Positions 13,301-25,577 are shown, numbered from the stretch's first letter. The stretch is DNA of 64,000 nt from Hybos culiciformis (GCA_964007475.1 OZ023274.1:98961322-99025321); one strand, 5' to 3'. Numbers and translations are program-made. Notes: generated by a model from the letters alone, not told the origin.

Positions 13301-16300
13301 ACATTTAAGCACAATGAAATTATCACCACAGCAGCAAAAATGTCCCCTCCATTTGGATTAACAAGACTTCAAATTTGTCGCCTTTTTACCGTATTATTGC
13401 ATACGGGTAATAGTAACATTATAAATGCGTAAGTAAAAAAGTTTTAATTTTATTAATATCATAATATTAAAAAAAACTTCTAAGTTCTACATATATTAAT
13501 AATATTTATTTCATATACTATAAATTTATAGAGGCCTTTGTACTATTTTAGTTTTATTTTATAAGTCCTTTAAAATTAAAAACTGTAATTTTTTCAAATA
13601 ATTGTCGAATATCCCGTAAAAATCTTGTTTAACGAAACTTTTGTTAATATGTGTATACAGATCTCAGCTTTGTGGACTCCAAGTTGCAAGAAAACAATTC
13701 CTTTTTTTTTGAAAAAAATGTTTTATCATAGAACAATTTTAGAAAAATAAAAATTTTTATTTCCAGAATATGTAAAACAGAATATTTAAATATATACTAT
13801 AAATTTATAGAGGCCTTTGTACTATTTTAGTTTTATTTTATAAGTCCTTTAAAATTAAAAACTAATTTTTTCAAATAATTGTCGAATATCCCGTAAAAAT
13901 CTTGTTTAACGAAACTTTTGTTAATATGTGTATACAGATCTCAGCTTTGTGGACTCCAAGTTGCAAGAAAACAATTCCTTTTTTTTTTAAAAAAAATTTT
14001 TTATCATAGAACAATTTTAGAAAAATAAAAATTTTTATTTCCAGAATATGTAAAACAGAATATTTAAATACATTGCTCAAATTATTCAAGGAATATTGTT
14101 GGAATAATTTTTTACATAGTGAAGTTGAAAAATGCTTACACTTTATATTTTCTAACAATGATAATAATATTAATAATAATAATTGTACTAATGAAATTAT
14201 AAATAAAAATAATAACCATATAAATGATGAAATTAAAAATCAAGATAATGAAAATGAACAACAAGAACATGTGAATTCAGAAAATGTTTGTGAAAATTCC
14301 GAAAGTGCTGGCAATGATAAAAATTTTGATGAAAATAATAAAAATTTAGATAAAAATAAAGAATTATCATCTTCTAACAATAATCCATCCGCCTTACAAA
14401 CATATGTAAGTTTAATTTTAAATTTTTGATTATTTTTTAATGTAATTATCTTTTTTATCGACAGGCAACAGTTAACTGTCAAGTTGTTCCAAAGCTCGTA
14501 GAATGCTGGATATTGAATAAAGAAATTCAGTGAGTTGTTTTTGTTTTAATAAATTATAAGAATTGAAATTCATATTTTAAACTGTTTTTTACAACTCATA
14601 TAATATGTTTGGGATATTTTATCTCGATTAGATGCATCCGAATTTTACTACGATTATTTTGAATATTCCAATCTTAATTGAGAGTATATTATTGTGTTTG
14701 ACTTTGAATGAAGCTAGTGTGAACTGAGCTTATGTTATAAATTATAAAATATTAAAAAATATATATAACTTCATTGTATATCCAAAAACTAAAATATGTA
14801 TCTTTCCAATGAAAATGAATGTCATATTTTTTATTTTTTATTTATTTTTTTCTTATATTTTCAGAAGTTCCGACAAAGGACGCCGGTTAGGTTACATGGG
14901 ACATCTTATCAAAATATTTAATAATATTATTAACTCAATATCAAATTGCGAAAAACTGGGTGCCTTAATTGAATCGAATTTACTGGATGAAAATATTTTA
15001 AGTAATTGGCAATCAATAACAAATAAAGAAACTGGTGAATTACATGACTGTTTAATTACCCAACAACGCATGTTAGCTAATTGTAATGCATATGAAACAG
15101 CTGATTTTGGTGTATCATTACCAAAAGAGTTCCACAACGAAAATTTAGCCTCAGATTTCTTTAATGATCTTTCATGCAACTTGTCGTATGTTAAAAATTT
15201 TATATGTTGTAGCTAACTATTTTCGTTCGAGTGTTTTGGATTTGTTTGGAAAATATTTAAAATAAATATAAAAAAAAAAAAAACTAAGACTTACGTTTCT
15301 TCTTACATAATTTGTTTTAAATGAGTATTTCTAAAAACTAAGATATTTTTATTAATATTGACTGTTGTGTTTTTGTGTTAAGGAAACAAATAATAAATTT
15401 GAAAAAATATAAATTTTTATTAAAAGGGTAATTTTTCAGATCATTTTTTTTTTATAATAGGATCAAAACATTCGAACAATCTTCATATAAAAATAAAAAT
15501 AAACAAATTAATTAAAATATAAATTTATTGTAGGGATAATTTAGATGACGATCCATTGAATTCATCTGTTAATGAATCTGCGTTGGATAAGTTATGTGAG
15601 GTAATAATATTTAAATCTATGTAAATTGAATTGTGTAATGTCAATAATATATTTTTATATATTTAAGTTTCTTGATGGAGACACTCTAATCGATATTAAT
15701 TGCCTACTAGCTCCAGCAGAAGGTGACATTGCATTAAACTTGCAAAAACAATTAAAAGTCTGGGATAGTATGGAAAACGATATGGACAACGATTTATACC
15801 GGTTACCTACTGTTTCGGATTTATCCAATACTGGCGCCACCTCAAATGCTTTCAGTATAAATACAAATCCTTGGGGATCTGATCCATTTTGTAGCCCAAA
15901 TAATTTTGATGCTAGTGATGATAATGCGTCCACTGGATGGGATAATTTTGCAGATTTTGATTCTCATTTTAGCTCCTTTGTTAATGACCTAGGTCCTGTG
16001 AGTAATAGTTCTGAATCAAAAGAAAATATGCAAAAAATCACAAATGAGATTAATATTTCTTCGATCGGAGAGAAGTCAGATAAAAATGCTAATAATATAG
16101 AAAAAGTTTTTGATGAAGATGAAGACATTGAAAAAAATTCAACTACCGATGAAATAATTAAAAAAATGGTTGAAGGAGTCGTTCAGGATGAAGTTACAGT
16201 GTCTTCAAATGGACCAACTCTTCCGGAAGATGAAAAAATGTAAGGATGTAAAAATGTAATTTCTAAATAATTTTATTAATTAGCAACTACAAATAAACAA

Positions 16301-16823
16301 ATTATGATTTAAATATTGTACTATAAAACAATCTAAGCATTAAAAAAATTTAATTAACTTTTATTAATTAAATTGTAAAATGTATTACGGTTTTTTCTGG
16401 TACCGTTATTAAGTATTGATTTTTCCAGCAACAGTTATCATTTTTTTCTTCCGAGTCTAAAATCACAATAAATACGTTTGTTAGAATTCTTTAGATTGGG
16501 ATCATCCATAATTACCTTTAAGGCCTTGATTTCTTTTTCTTTAAATTTTTCCATCACCGAGAGTTCTTATAAAGCTCTAACACCGAAAAAAAAAATAATG
16601 TAGTTTTCTCTGGCGTTCGTTTTTTGATTTCACCAAACCTGACCAGAGTCGACCAAATAGTCGTTAATATCAAAATTATTGCAACAAAATTCAATAACAT
16701 TTTTTTGAATTTAGGGAAATCACCGAAGAACAAAATTCTCCAAAAGATGAATATTCATCGATTAATAAATCTAAAATCATAAACGATGGGGGTGGTGATG
16801 CAGTAACAACAACAACAAGTTAA
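10353..16823 (+). CDS. fmt: PP6 phosphatase regulatory subunit, SAPS family (PPP6R / fiery mountain)
   Basis: Thirteen exons: 10353-10412, 10571-10650, 11514-11633, 11734-12058, 12522-12835, 13099-13240, 13310-13428, 14045-14405, 14465-14529, 14865-15185, 15534-15600, 15668-16239 and 16715-16823. They form one 884-residue frame, close to human PPP6R3 (about 870). Diagnostic blocks in order are MFWDKGYTPSQNIESLL at the start, VEEFLDDEDILQECK, EPPLNPLLSSFFTKIFSMLI, LFKEYCWNNFLHSEVEKC and RRLGYMGHLIKIF, the last matching the SAPS signature. The N-terminal half is the helical-repeat domain that binds PP6 catalytic subunit; the C-terminal third is acidic, Asn/Ser-rich and probably disordered. Exon 8 carries an Asn-rich insert (about 14155-14220). 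By family knowledge it scaffolds PP6 with ankyrin-repeat partners. Intron 7 and the start of exon 8 are tandemly duplicated, and intron 2 holds a perfect inverted repeat. A polyadenylation hexamer lies at 16837-16842. Confidence 0.95.
11102..11240. repeat. Perfect 60-bp inverted repeat with 19-bp loop, in PPP6R intron 2
   Basis: Positions 11102-11161 are the exact reverse complement of 11181-11240 (60 of 60 by inspection), separated by 19 bp. The arms include GCGACGCTTGAGAGTAATC. The arms are richer in GC than the intron. No target-site duplication is obvious: the left flank reads AAAAATTAA and the right flank GGGGCGTT. It would fold into a long hairpin in the pre-mRNA or DNA. Possible origins are a snap-back MITE, a template-switch event, or an assembly artefact. 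Confidence 0.9.
13513..14070 (+). repeat. Tandem duplication of ~279 bp spanning the intron 7/exon 8 boundary
   Basis: Copy 1 is 13513-13792 and copy 2 is 13792-14070, offset by 278-279 bp and nearly identical (differences are a GT indel near 13578 and a few changes in the A/T runs near 13708-13730). Each copy ends with the same TTTCCAG acceptor followed by the first 26 bases of exon 8. Only copy 2 continues into the conserved coding sequence. The high identity implies a recent event. Confidence 0.95.
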
Positions 16824-19800
16824 TCAATATTAAAGAAATAAATAATAATAATGCATATTCAAAAATTTGTATTCAATTAAGTTCTTTATATTTTTTATTA
16901 TAAAAAAAAATATAATATAGGAGATTTTTAAGAAGCAAAAAATACATATTTTTAGGAACAAAATTATGTTTTTTTTGTAATATAATAAAGAATGAAAAAA
17001 TATAAAAATACCATTTAAAAATGGACCAATAAATTAATTCCTAAAAATGTACTATCATCCCTGTTCTGATTAAAAGTAGTTGTGTAATTATAATGCAAAA
17101 TTTAGTTAGCTACAAATTATATATTGAATATTTAATCTTTTCAAATGTATTTTATTGATTACTAATACAAAATACTGAAGTTCAAACATTATATATAAAT
17201 TGCCAAAATTCTATTCCATTTAATTGAAAAAAAAAAATATGAAAATCCAGATGATTATTTTTACTTGGAAGTATTTACAGGAATTTTAATAAATATTTAT
17301 TCTCAATTCTCACAACAAAAAAAATGTTTTAAGAACAATTTAATTTCGTTATTATTTCAAACATTTGGAAAGATTTAATATTCATATAACGAAAATAAGT
17401 AAAGAAAATAAAATTTGTATTATGTGTCTGTATCTTTATCCCTCCAAAATACTATAAAACTACTGTTTAAACAAAAAAAAAATTAATACAAACGCAACAA
17501 GTCTTCAACAATTTTTTTTTTTTTTAATTTATATATTTTTTTATTACGGTATTAAATTTAAATGTTAAAAATATAATATGTATTCTATTTTTATTATAAG
17601 TATCAATAACTGTTTTAAAAAAAAAAAAATCATTATTTTTATAATTTCGGCTGGTTCCTTTATAAATATAAAATAGCTGTAAAGAACAACAAATTGAAAT
17701 TAATTTATGTTAAAAAAAAAAAAAAAACCTTTGAAAATATATATAAATTGAAAATAACATCAATAGAAAAATATAATTGATGAATACTATGATTTTCATA
17801 ATATTTTTAAGAGTTATTACGTTATAATCTCGTTATATAATACATTGCATTAGAATATAAAATTGAAAATCTTCTAATTTCATTTCATTAACAAAATTTA
17901 TAATAATTTTTTATAATAATCGTAATTTTTTTAAAAATCAATCTTTTAGATTAATTTTAAATGCCTTTATTGAATCCTGAATTTTAATTTTGTTTTTCAA
18001 GTTTATATTGAATTTTTGAAAAAATCATATGAAAGTTTATTCTAATTATAGTTTTAATTATTAATTCTATAAGAACTTAAATGAATTCAAAACATTGTTG
18101 AGAACAATAATTTTACATTTCATAGAAATTATTGATACTTTTTCTCATTAATTTAAAAGCATAAATTGATCATAATGTGAAATGCCTCAATTGAAATGGT
18201 GCCTTATTTTTATAGTTACTTTAAATTCTACTTTATTTAATTGATTTACTTCAGTTATTATTTTCATTTTATCTAGTTGCAATTTGATTAAAAATTTGAT
18301 TATCATGGTATTCATTTTTCCTTGAAACAAACAAATAAAATTTATGAAAAAAAAAATTTGAACTTTGATTAATTTTTTTTGCTCAGAATGAGCTATTAGT
18401 TTGAATTTTAAAAAAAAAGTCAAAAATGAATTTATTTTAACCAAAATCTTATATATTTCCACTGTATGACATAATCAATTTAATATTATTAATTAAGATA
18501 ATATAAAAATTAAAAATCTTTGTTGTTATTCATATCATATTTTGTATAAGGAAAACAATTAATATTAAAAAAAAAAAATTTATAAAAATGATAATTACCA
18601 ATGATTTTGTTTTAGAACAAAGTAAATTTTTTGTTTTAAGGTTATATAAATGTTGTTTATCTCAAGACTGGAAACCAAAATTTTGGAATTAAATCATCTT
18701 AATTAATTGAAGAAAAAATATTTAAAATTTGCATAATAACCTGTTACATTTATAATTTTGTAATAGAAAAGAATTGCAACATCCAATAAAATTATTGTTT
18801 ATTTTTCCGACTATACCAACACTATACCAAATTAATTTTTATTTTAAAGTGGGAACTTGTTCATAACATTACTCAAGGTAAATGGCAATACATTTTAATC
18901 AATTTTATTTTATTTTTTAAGAGTTCCAAAAATTTGTCGAATGGTCGCCATAGAATGATACGATCTTACTCCAGAATTTCAGCTTCATTGAACAATTAAG
19001 TATTAAAAAGACTATAAATATAAAAAATATAAATACTTTTTTTTTTTAATTAAAACAAATTTTCTTTGAATGGTAGCTAAAAACAATATCAACTACACTA
19101 ATGTTAATAATTTTTTATTTATCTCTCTCAGAGGAAATTTGGACAAATAATGAAAAGCTAGCTACCTTAAGATTTAATTTCAAATATAAGATAATTTCAT
19201 TAATTCTATTGTTTCTCGATTTTTTTATTGGTTTTTTTTTTACCTAGCGACAATTTTTCATCATAAAATAGATTTATAAAAAAAATGCAAAAAAAACATT
19301 TAATAATATTATAAAAATTAAATAAAATTAAGAAAAGTAAAAGCACGAATTTTATGAAATGAACTTTAAAATAAAACCATATAAGAGGACTAAAAATAAG
19401 TAATAAAATGTTCAGAATTCATTGGAGATTGGAGTCCGAAACATCTTATTTTATTACTCTCATCACGAATGTAAATTTCGCATAAAAATTGTCTGTCTGA
19501 GACATTCAATTGTTTCTCTTTTGGAATCTATTTATATTATTTTAGCAGACTTTTCTAGTTTAAATTAAAATAAGGCATTTGATAATTATAATATGTATGT
19601 ATGTTTATTTTTGAAAATTGGAAATTTTTATTTAATACTTTAAAATGTAATTCCACTTCTGGAAGTTTAGTTAAATTAAATTAATTGTGTGCGTTGTTCA
19701 AATCAATTCACTTTGTAAATAAAGTAATTATAATATTTCGACAAATTTAAGAGCAAAACCTTCTAAGATCCTAAAAAATATCTAAATAATCAAAAAGTCA

Positions 19801-21832
19801 AAATAACTTAAAAATCCATAATTAAATAAAATTTTATGCTAGAGCTTCCATAATATTTCTTAATTAATCTAGATAGATAGCATAATTTAGTAGAGGATAC
19901 TTTTTGTACTAATTTAATAAAAAAAAAAAGTAATTAATTTAGACAAGTGCCTAATTGTTTAGGAAAACAAGGTTGTTAAGTGATGTAATAGAAAATAGTT
20001 AAGTATCTTATTATGCAAAATGTATTCACCTCTCATTTATTAAAACTATTAAAACTGTTAAGGAAACTGTAAAGAAGCTCTTAAAAGCTTTTGGTTGATT
20101 GATTGTATTTAAAAGTATTATATAATTTATAAATTACAATGTAAAAGATTTAAATTACAATGTAAAAGATTTAAAATACACACTGAATAAATGGTCAGAA
20201 TTTTCTTACATCATGCGGATACAAAAGTTAAAATCTACTTCATTAATTCCCATTCAGTGTATTTGAGTTTCATTCAAGTTCGGCCTAAGTTAAGGTTATT
20301 GACAAGCTAATATTCAATAGTAGAAGGGATAGAACGTATAACATTAAAAAAATTTTGTAAAGGAACCAACACTTTAAATCGTTATTTCTTAAAAAAACAA
20401 GCTATGTTTTGCTTTTAATATTGTTTTTATTTTGTTGCTGAAAGAACGTTCATAGTATAAAATTGCTATATAAATATATTCATATAAAAATGAATATGAA
20501 TACAAAATTTTAATTTTTGATTTTTGCAAATTATTGCTAGCATTATAATGGTTAAAAATTGTCAATGGTCAAAGAATAAATGTTCCCCCTTTTTTTTTTA
20601 ATTAAAAACTATTAGAGGTGGAATAGGGAAATCTAGTTTTTTACAAGCACAAACCAATTTGATTACATATTTATGTAAATTAAAAAAAAATAAATAAATA
20701 ATATTGTTTAACAAATTATAAAATAAAAATTAACTTAAATAAAAAATAAACTGCAAATAAAATTCTGTGATAGGATATAGAAAAATATTGCAGCAAATTT
20801 TTAAATTATGAAAAAAAAAAAAAATGGAAACATAAATTATTATTATAAAACAAAATATGCATATTATTATTATGAATAAAATAATGAAAAAACTATGTCT
20901 TCAAAGCTTCTATAATAAATAAATGAAAATAAAATAAAAATTTATTTTATTTTTAAACTAAATGATTATAGGGCCGTTAGATGTTTGTTCCACTTTCTTG
21001 GACTCAAAAAAAAGAAGAATTCCACTATACATTTTTTTTTAATTCAAATTACTTACGCCGCGAAAGTTTTTCATTTTAGTTTCATGATACTGATAACTAT
21101 AAAATCAAGCATATATATCATAGGTATATATGCCCGTTTTAAGTAACCAAAATTTCACATAACTAGTTGCATGAAACTTATTTTATTAATTTTACTTAGG
21201 TATATAGTTACCTAAGAAATTTCATCAAACTATATTTTAATATCATTGATAAGCGGCAAAGATTAAAATTTCATTTATCAATTTCAATTAAAATATCTAT
21301 GCAGGTGAAGTTTTTTTATTTCATGAAACGTGAAACTAACATCTTTGAATTTAAAAAATTTAATTTTGTAGCTGTTGTACCTACTTAAAAAACTGAAAGT
21401 TTATAAAAGTTGCAATATATCGAAAACTGTTGACTTTTTACTTAGGTCAGATTTTGATATTCTGATCAGTCATAAGCCGACCTATCACCTCCCCAATTAT
21501 TGACGTTGACTTTTGGGATAGAGTACCTAGTAAGATAATATCTTGCAGTAGTAAGATAGTGTCTTACAGTCGAATATATTTTACCCTTCTGATGATAGAT
21601 GGTATAAGTGTTTATTGCTGATGCTGATAAGTATTCTTATTAAAAAAAAGAACAAAAAATTAAAAAAAAAAAAAACAATAAAATTTATTAATTCTACCTT
21701 TTTTATAAAATCATAATCATAGGTAATAATTTTAACTGTAGTATCTCTCGCTGTACTGTAGTATTTATCTATCTCCCGTATGATGAATATTGAAGGATGA
21801 TGAAAATAAATTAAAAATAAACTAAATTTAAA
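16824..21832. other. Gene-poor AT-rich intergenic region
   Basis: About 5 kb from the PPP6R stop codon to the Foldback-like element. A first polyadenylation hexamer (AATAAA) is at 16837-16842 and another at 16984-16989. The rest is A/T-rich with many poly-A and poly-T runs; a short direct duplication (AAATTACAATGTAAAAGATTT) occurs near 20130-20172. No open frame with coding character or splice context was seen on either strand. Confidence 0.5.
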
Positions 21833-22101
21833 GGGAGTGGCTACAGTTACGGCAACCGTACCTTGTTTTTTTTTTTAACAGTTACGGTTAACGTAACTTA
21901 TTTTTTTTTTTAACAGTTACGGTTAACGTAACTTATTTTTTTTTTTTAAAGTTACGGCAACCGTAACTTTTACGTAATGCTTAAAGTTACGGCAATTTTT
22001 TTTTGTCGAAAAAAAAAAAAAATTTATTTAATTTTTTTTTCTTTTTTTTCTTGTTTTTCTTTTCTTTCTTTTCTTCCTTTTTTTTGTTTTAACCCTTTCT
22101 T

Positions 22102-22165
22102 CGGGATTCGAACCTCGTTCTTTAGCATTTCATTCTACCACTCTACCTCTCGGCTACAGTATTAA
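22102..22165 (-). repeat. tRNA-like sequence with A and B boxes (SINE head?) inside the Foldback-like element
   Basis: On the minus strand, TAGCCGAGAGG (22156-22146) matches the internal pol III A box, and GGTTCGAATCC (22114-22104) matches the B box, with about 31 bp between them. Downstream on the same strand the sequence turns into a purine (A/G)-rich tail to about 22000. This is the arrangement of a tRNA-derived SINE. Spacing and the lack of a complete cloverleaf argue against a functional tRNA. Confidence 0.5.
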
Positions 22166-22339
22166 AATTATAAACGTGTACAAAATAGAAAATATAAATT
22201 ATGTGTACATGTGAAAGTTATTGACAAGTAAAAACCTTACATCGTCATACAAAAAATGCAAGAATAGTTAAACCTTACATAGTTATACAAAAATACAAAA
22301 AAAAGAATTAAAAGCGCGAAGCGCCGAAGCAAAATAAAA

Positions 22340-22440
22340 AAAAAAAAAGAAGAAGCCCTAGGGGGTTTGGGGGAGGCGGCGGCGGCCGTCCCCCATTCAG
22401 CATAACAACTTTTTATTTAAAAAAAAAGTCATAATGCTCA
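22340..22440. repeat. GC-rich module also present near 29880
   Basis: The stretch with GGGGGTTTGGGGGAGGCGGC, then a CCATTCAG word and TTTTTATTTAAAAAAA, resembles 29880-29950 (GGGGGTTGGAAGAAGCGGC, then CCATTCAG and TTTTTATTTAAAAAAA). Same order, same strand and similar spacing indicate a dispersed repeat shared by the two elements. A poly-A-rich stretch containing GCGCGAAGCGCCGAAGC precedes it. Confidence 0.5.
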
Positions 22441-22804
22441 AAAAAAACTTTGCCGTAATCACTAAAAAAAAAAAAAAGTTACGTCCGCCGTAACTTTAGA
22501 CAATTTTCTACAGGATTACGGTTGCCGTAACTCAAAAAAAAAAAAAGAGTTACGTTTGCCGTAACTTTAAACAATTTTAAACAGGATTACGGTTGCCGTA
22601 ACTCTAAAAATAAAAAAAGAGTTACGTTTGCCGTAACTTTAGTCAATTTTCAACAGGATTACGGTTGCCGTAACTCTAAAAATAAAAAAAGAGTTACGTT
22701 TGCCGTAACTTTAGTCAATTTTGAACAGGATTACGGTTGCCGTAACTTAAAAAAAAAAAAAAAGAGTTACGTTTGCCGTAACTGTAGACGCTCCCAAATT
22801 TAAA

Positions 22805-23100
22805 TTATATGAAGATATCTCACCGTAACTGAGCCTCGCGAACGCCGCATAATGTCAAAACAAAAAAAATTATATTGCGCCGTTGAACGAAGCTGAACGG
22901 TACAATTCCAACGCTAATTTAAAACGCGCGTCAAGTAATTGTTTTGTTTTGTTGTTATTATTATTAAAATAATTTAGAAATTAGAATAAAATATAAAATA
23001 AAGATAAAGTTAAGAAAAGATAAATAAAAATTTATAGAAATAAATTTAAAATAAATAAATTAAAAATTTTTTTTCAGTAAAAACTACAATAATCTTAAAA
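22805..23100 (+). promoter_or_regulatory. TAF5 promoter and 5' UTR region
   Basis: The stretch 22815-22940 is less AT-rich and has several CpGs (CCTCGCGAACGCCGCAT, AACGCGCGTC), consistent with a promoter. Just before the start codon, a T-rich tract ending in CAG at 23077 looks like a splice acceptor, so a non-coding first exon near 22900 spliced to 23078 is likely. The Foldback-like element ends only 9 bp outside this region. Confidence 0.45.
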
Positions 23101-25229
23101 ATGTCAAATTCTCAATCATTTCCATCTCCTCAAGCTGTCCAAGATAAAAGGGATTTAATTGCGGCCTTAAAATTACTGCGAAAATACAATTTAAAACAGA
23201 CTGAAGAAATTCTTAAACAGGAAGCCAATTTTAAGGATGGTTCTGAATTGCTAACAGTCGAGGAAGAGCTTAATAAGCAAATAACAGGCATTCCCAGCAA
23301 TATCAAATACGAGACTGACGATGAAAATGGTCCAGATGTGTATTTTGCAGCCTATGAAGATCTTTGTAATTTTGTTGAACACTCATTGGATATTTATAAA
23401 CATGAATTGTCGATGCCATTGTATCCACTGATGATACACATATTTTTAAATTTAATGAATAGTAATTACGAAGATAAGGCACAAAAATTTATTGAACGAT
23501 TTGGTCCGTTGCAGCAATATTTTTATCAAGGTGATATAAAAATACTTGAAAATATTAAGACAAAAAGTAATTTGGATGGTAATGATTTGGTGACCGCATT
23601 AGAAAATGAAAAATTTACCATTCGTATGTCAAGAGATTCGCTTTCACTCTTTAAACGTCATATTCAAGATAAAAAATTCGATGTTATTGCTCAAATAGTT
23701 CAAAAAAATATCCATTTCGATTTGTATGAAGGTGCGGCAAGAAATAAAATTCAGTGTGAGGCAACAGCGGGAGCTATTACAGGTTAGATTAACTTTTTTG
23801 TTTTTTCTTTATACGTATAAGTTATTCTTCTTTAGAACAATTTTCCATACTAACTTTCGTAGGTACTTGGGTACTTTATTAAAAAAAATTTTTTTTTTTT
23901 GTATATATTTAAGGTGAAGCTAAGCGAATCGATAACAAAATCCGTGTATATTTTGGATTACTAAAAGAAATTGATTTCCAAAGTTTGAATAATGTAGAAG
24001 ATGATAACGATGATGTTGATGGTGATGATAAACCTAAAAAAAAGAAACCAAAAAAAGATCCATTATTTTCGAAAAAATCAAAATCTGATCCTAATGCACC
24101 ACCGTACGATCGCATACCATTGCCTGAATTAAAGGATGCCGACAAATTGGAAAAAATGAAAGCTTTACGAGAAGCAACTAAGCGCGTAACATTGGGAAGA
24201 ACTAGCTTGCCATCAGTTTGCTTGTATACCATTTTAAATGCTAACACAACAGCTATTTGTGCTGATATTTCTGATGATTCGACACTAATGGCTGTCGGTT
24301 TTACCGATTCCGTAATAAAAATTTTTTCTCTAACAATGGGTAAATTAAGGGAAATGAAATCCGCTGAGCAACTTAAAGAAATCGATCGTGATGCTGAAGA
24401 TGTTCTTGTTCGAATGATGGATGATCGTACCGCAGAAGTTCAACGTACTTTATATGGCCATTGCGGACCAGTTTATCGTTTAGCTTTTTCACCAGAAAAA
24501 ATTCTACTTTTATCTTGTTCAGAAGATTCAACAATCCGATTGTGGTGTATGCATACATGGACTTGCATTGTTGTTTATAAGGGTCATCTCTTTCCGGTAT
24601 GGGACGTTCGATTTTCGCCTCATGGTCATTATTTTGCAACTGCGTCGATGGATAAGTCAGCACGCTTATGGAGTACAGATTCATATCAGCCGCTCAGAAT
24701 TTTTACAGGACATTTATCAGACGTAGATTGTGTACAATTTCATCCAAATTCTAATTATATCGCCACAGGGTCCAGTGATCGAACAGTCAGAATTTGGGAT
24801 TGTTTGACTGGTCAATCAGTTCGTTTAATGACTGGACATAAGGCAACAATATGCAATTTAGCATTTTCAACTTGTGGACGATATTTAGCCTCAAGTTCGG
24901 CTGATAACAGAATTCTATTGTGGGATCTATCGCATGCTCAACTTGTTGCTATGTTGTGTAATCATACAGCTGTAATTCATACAATAACATTTTCAAGAGA
25001 TGGTAATCTTTTAGCTACTGGCGGCATGGATTCCACCTTATGTCTATGGGATTTTTCGAAATTAATTGAAGATTATGTTCAAAACAGCAGTAGTTCATCA
25101 CATATTTCATTTTTAGATGGAGAACCATATTTATTGAGATCATTTGGAACAAAACAAACACCATTTTTACACTTACACTTTTCAAGAAGGAATCTTTTGC
25201 TTGGTATTGGTCTTTTTAAAGCTCAATAA
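23101..25229 (+). CDS. Taf5: TFIID/SAGA subunit TAF5 (WD40 protein)
   Basis: Two coding exons, 23101-23782 and 23914-25229, joined in phase (G|GT) with TTTAAG acceptor, give 665 residues. Drosophila TAF5 is about 700 and human 800. The order of parts is as in the family. A LisH-like helix lies at residues 17-41 (RDLIAALKLLRKYNLKQTEE). The TAF5 NTD2 dimerisation fold follows around 55-200 (YFAAYEDLCNFVEHSLDIYK, PLYPLMIHIFLNLM). A Lys-rich linker (KPKKKKPKKDP) comes next. The C-terminal beta-propeller begins near residue 310, with WD40 repeats recognisable by GH...D...RLW spacing (LYGHCGPVYRLAFSP, YKGHLFPVWDVRFSP, FTGHLSDVDCVQFHP, MTGHKATICNLAFS). The end carries the conserved HLHFSRRNLLLGIG. 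TAF5 is a core scaffold of TFIID. The only intron is 131 bp. AATAAA is at 25443-25448. Confidence 0.97.
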
Positions 25230-25442
25230 ACGGATTTTATGTTCTTAAAAAAAGTGGGGTTTGCTTGCAAATTCAAACATAAAAATGATTGTTTTTATCT
25301 TGTAATACTTCTAAGTTATTCTACTACTTCGTTAGGAAATGAACGAGAAAGTTTACTTTTATTTTATTATCAAGAACTTTATTACTTTAATCTATTTTTA
25401 GCAAACAAATGTATAGCATTAAATTATTCACAATAAGAAACC

Positions 25443-25448
25443 AATAAA
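25443..25448 (+). terminator. TAF5 polyadenylation hexamer
   Basis: AATAAA 214 bp after the TAF5 stop codon, in the 350-bp gap between the convergent TAF5 and PEX11 coding ends. It is the best-placed hexamer, although AT richness makes chance occurrence easy. Confidence 0.45.
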
Positions 25449-25577
25449 AAATATCTTATACTTAAAAATATTTTTCATTTTATTAACCATTTTACTTTGC
25501 ACAATAAATAAACCCAAGCATTAGGAAAAATTAAAAAGATGACCGAATTATATAACATTTAATCATCCTTTCAAACC

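Larger units (their letters stand above)
21833..22795. mobile_element. Foldback/MULE-like non-autonomous element with repeat-built inverted ends
   Basis: A 963-bp element flanked on both sides by the same 9-bp word AAATTTAAA (21824-21832 and 22796-22804). The ends are inverted: the left begins GGGAGTGGCTACAGTTACGG, and the right, read inward on the other strand, begins GGGAGCGTCTACAGTTACGG. Both arms are built from imperfect palindromes of the form GTTACGG-NNN-CCGTAAC. These are separated by poly-T in the left arm (21848-22000) and poly-A in the right arm (22430-22790), where the unit is about 71-74 bp with about five copies. Long ends made of internal tandem repeats plus a 9-bp duplication are typical of Foldback-type and Mutator-like elements; which of the two is unresolved. 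No transposase is encoded. It sits about 300 bp upstream of the TAF5 ATG. Confidence 0.8.

Noticed and set aside
13871..14158. Minus-strand frame of 95 codons
   Set aside because: It lies antisense to the duplicated intron and exon 8 and has no protein features beyond Lys/Phe richness.
18187..18462. Minus-strand frame of 91 codons
   Set aside because: Low-complexity Lys/Phe/Ile content typical of AT-rich intergenic DNA, with no splice sites or upstream context.
22102..22165. Functional tRNA gene
   Set aside because: A and B boxes are present, but spacing is short and no cloverleaf or aminoacyl stem can be drawn; a SINE-like relic is more likely.
24373..24684. Minus-strand frame of 103 codons
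   Set aside because: Antisense shadow of the TAF5 WD40 region.
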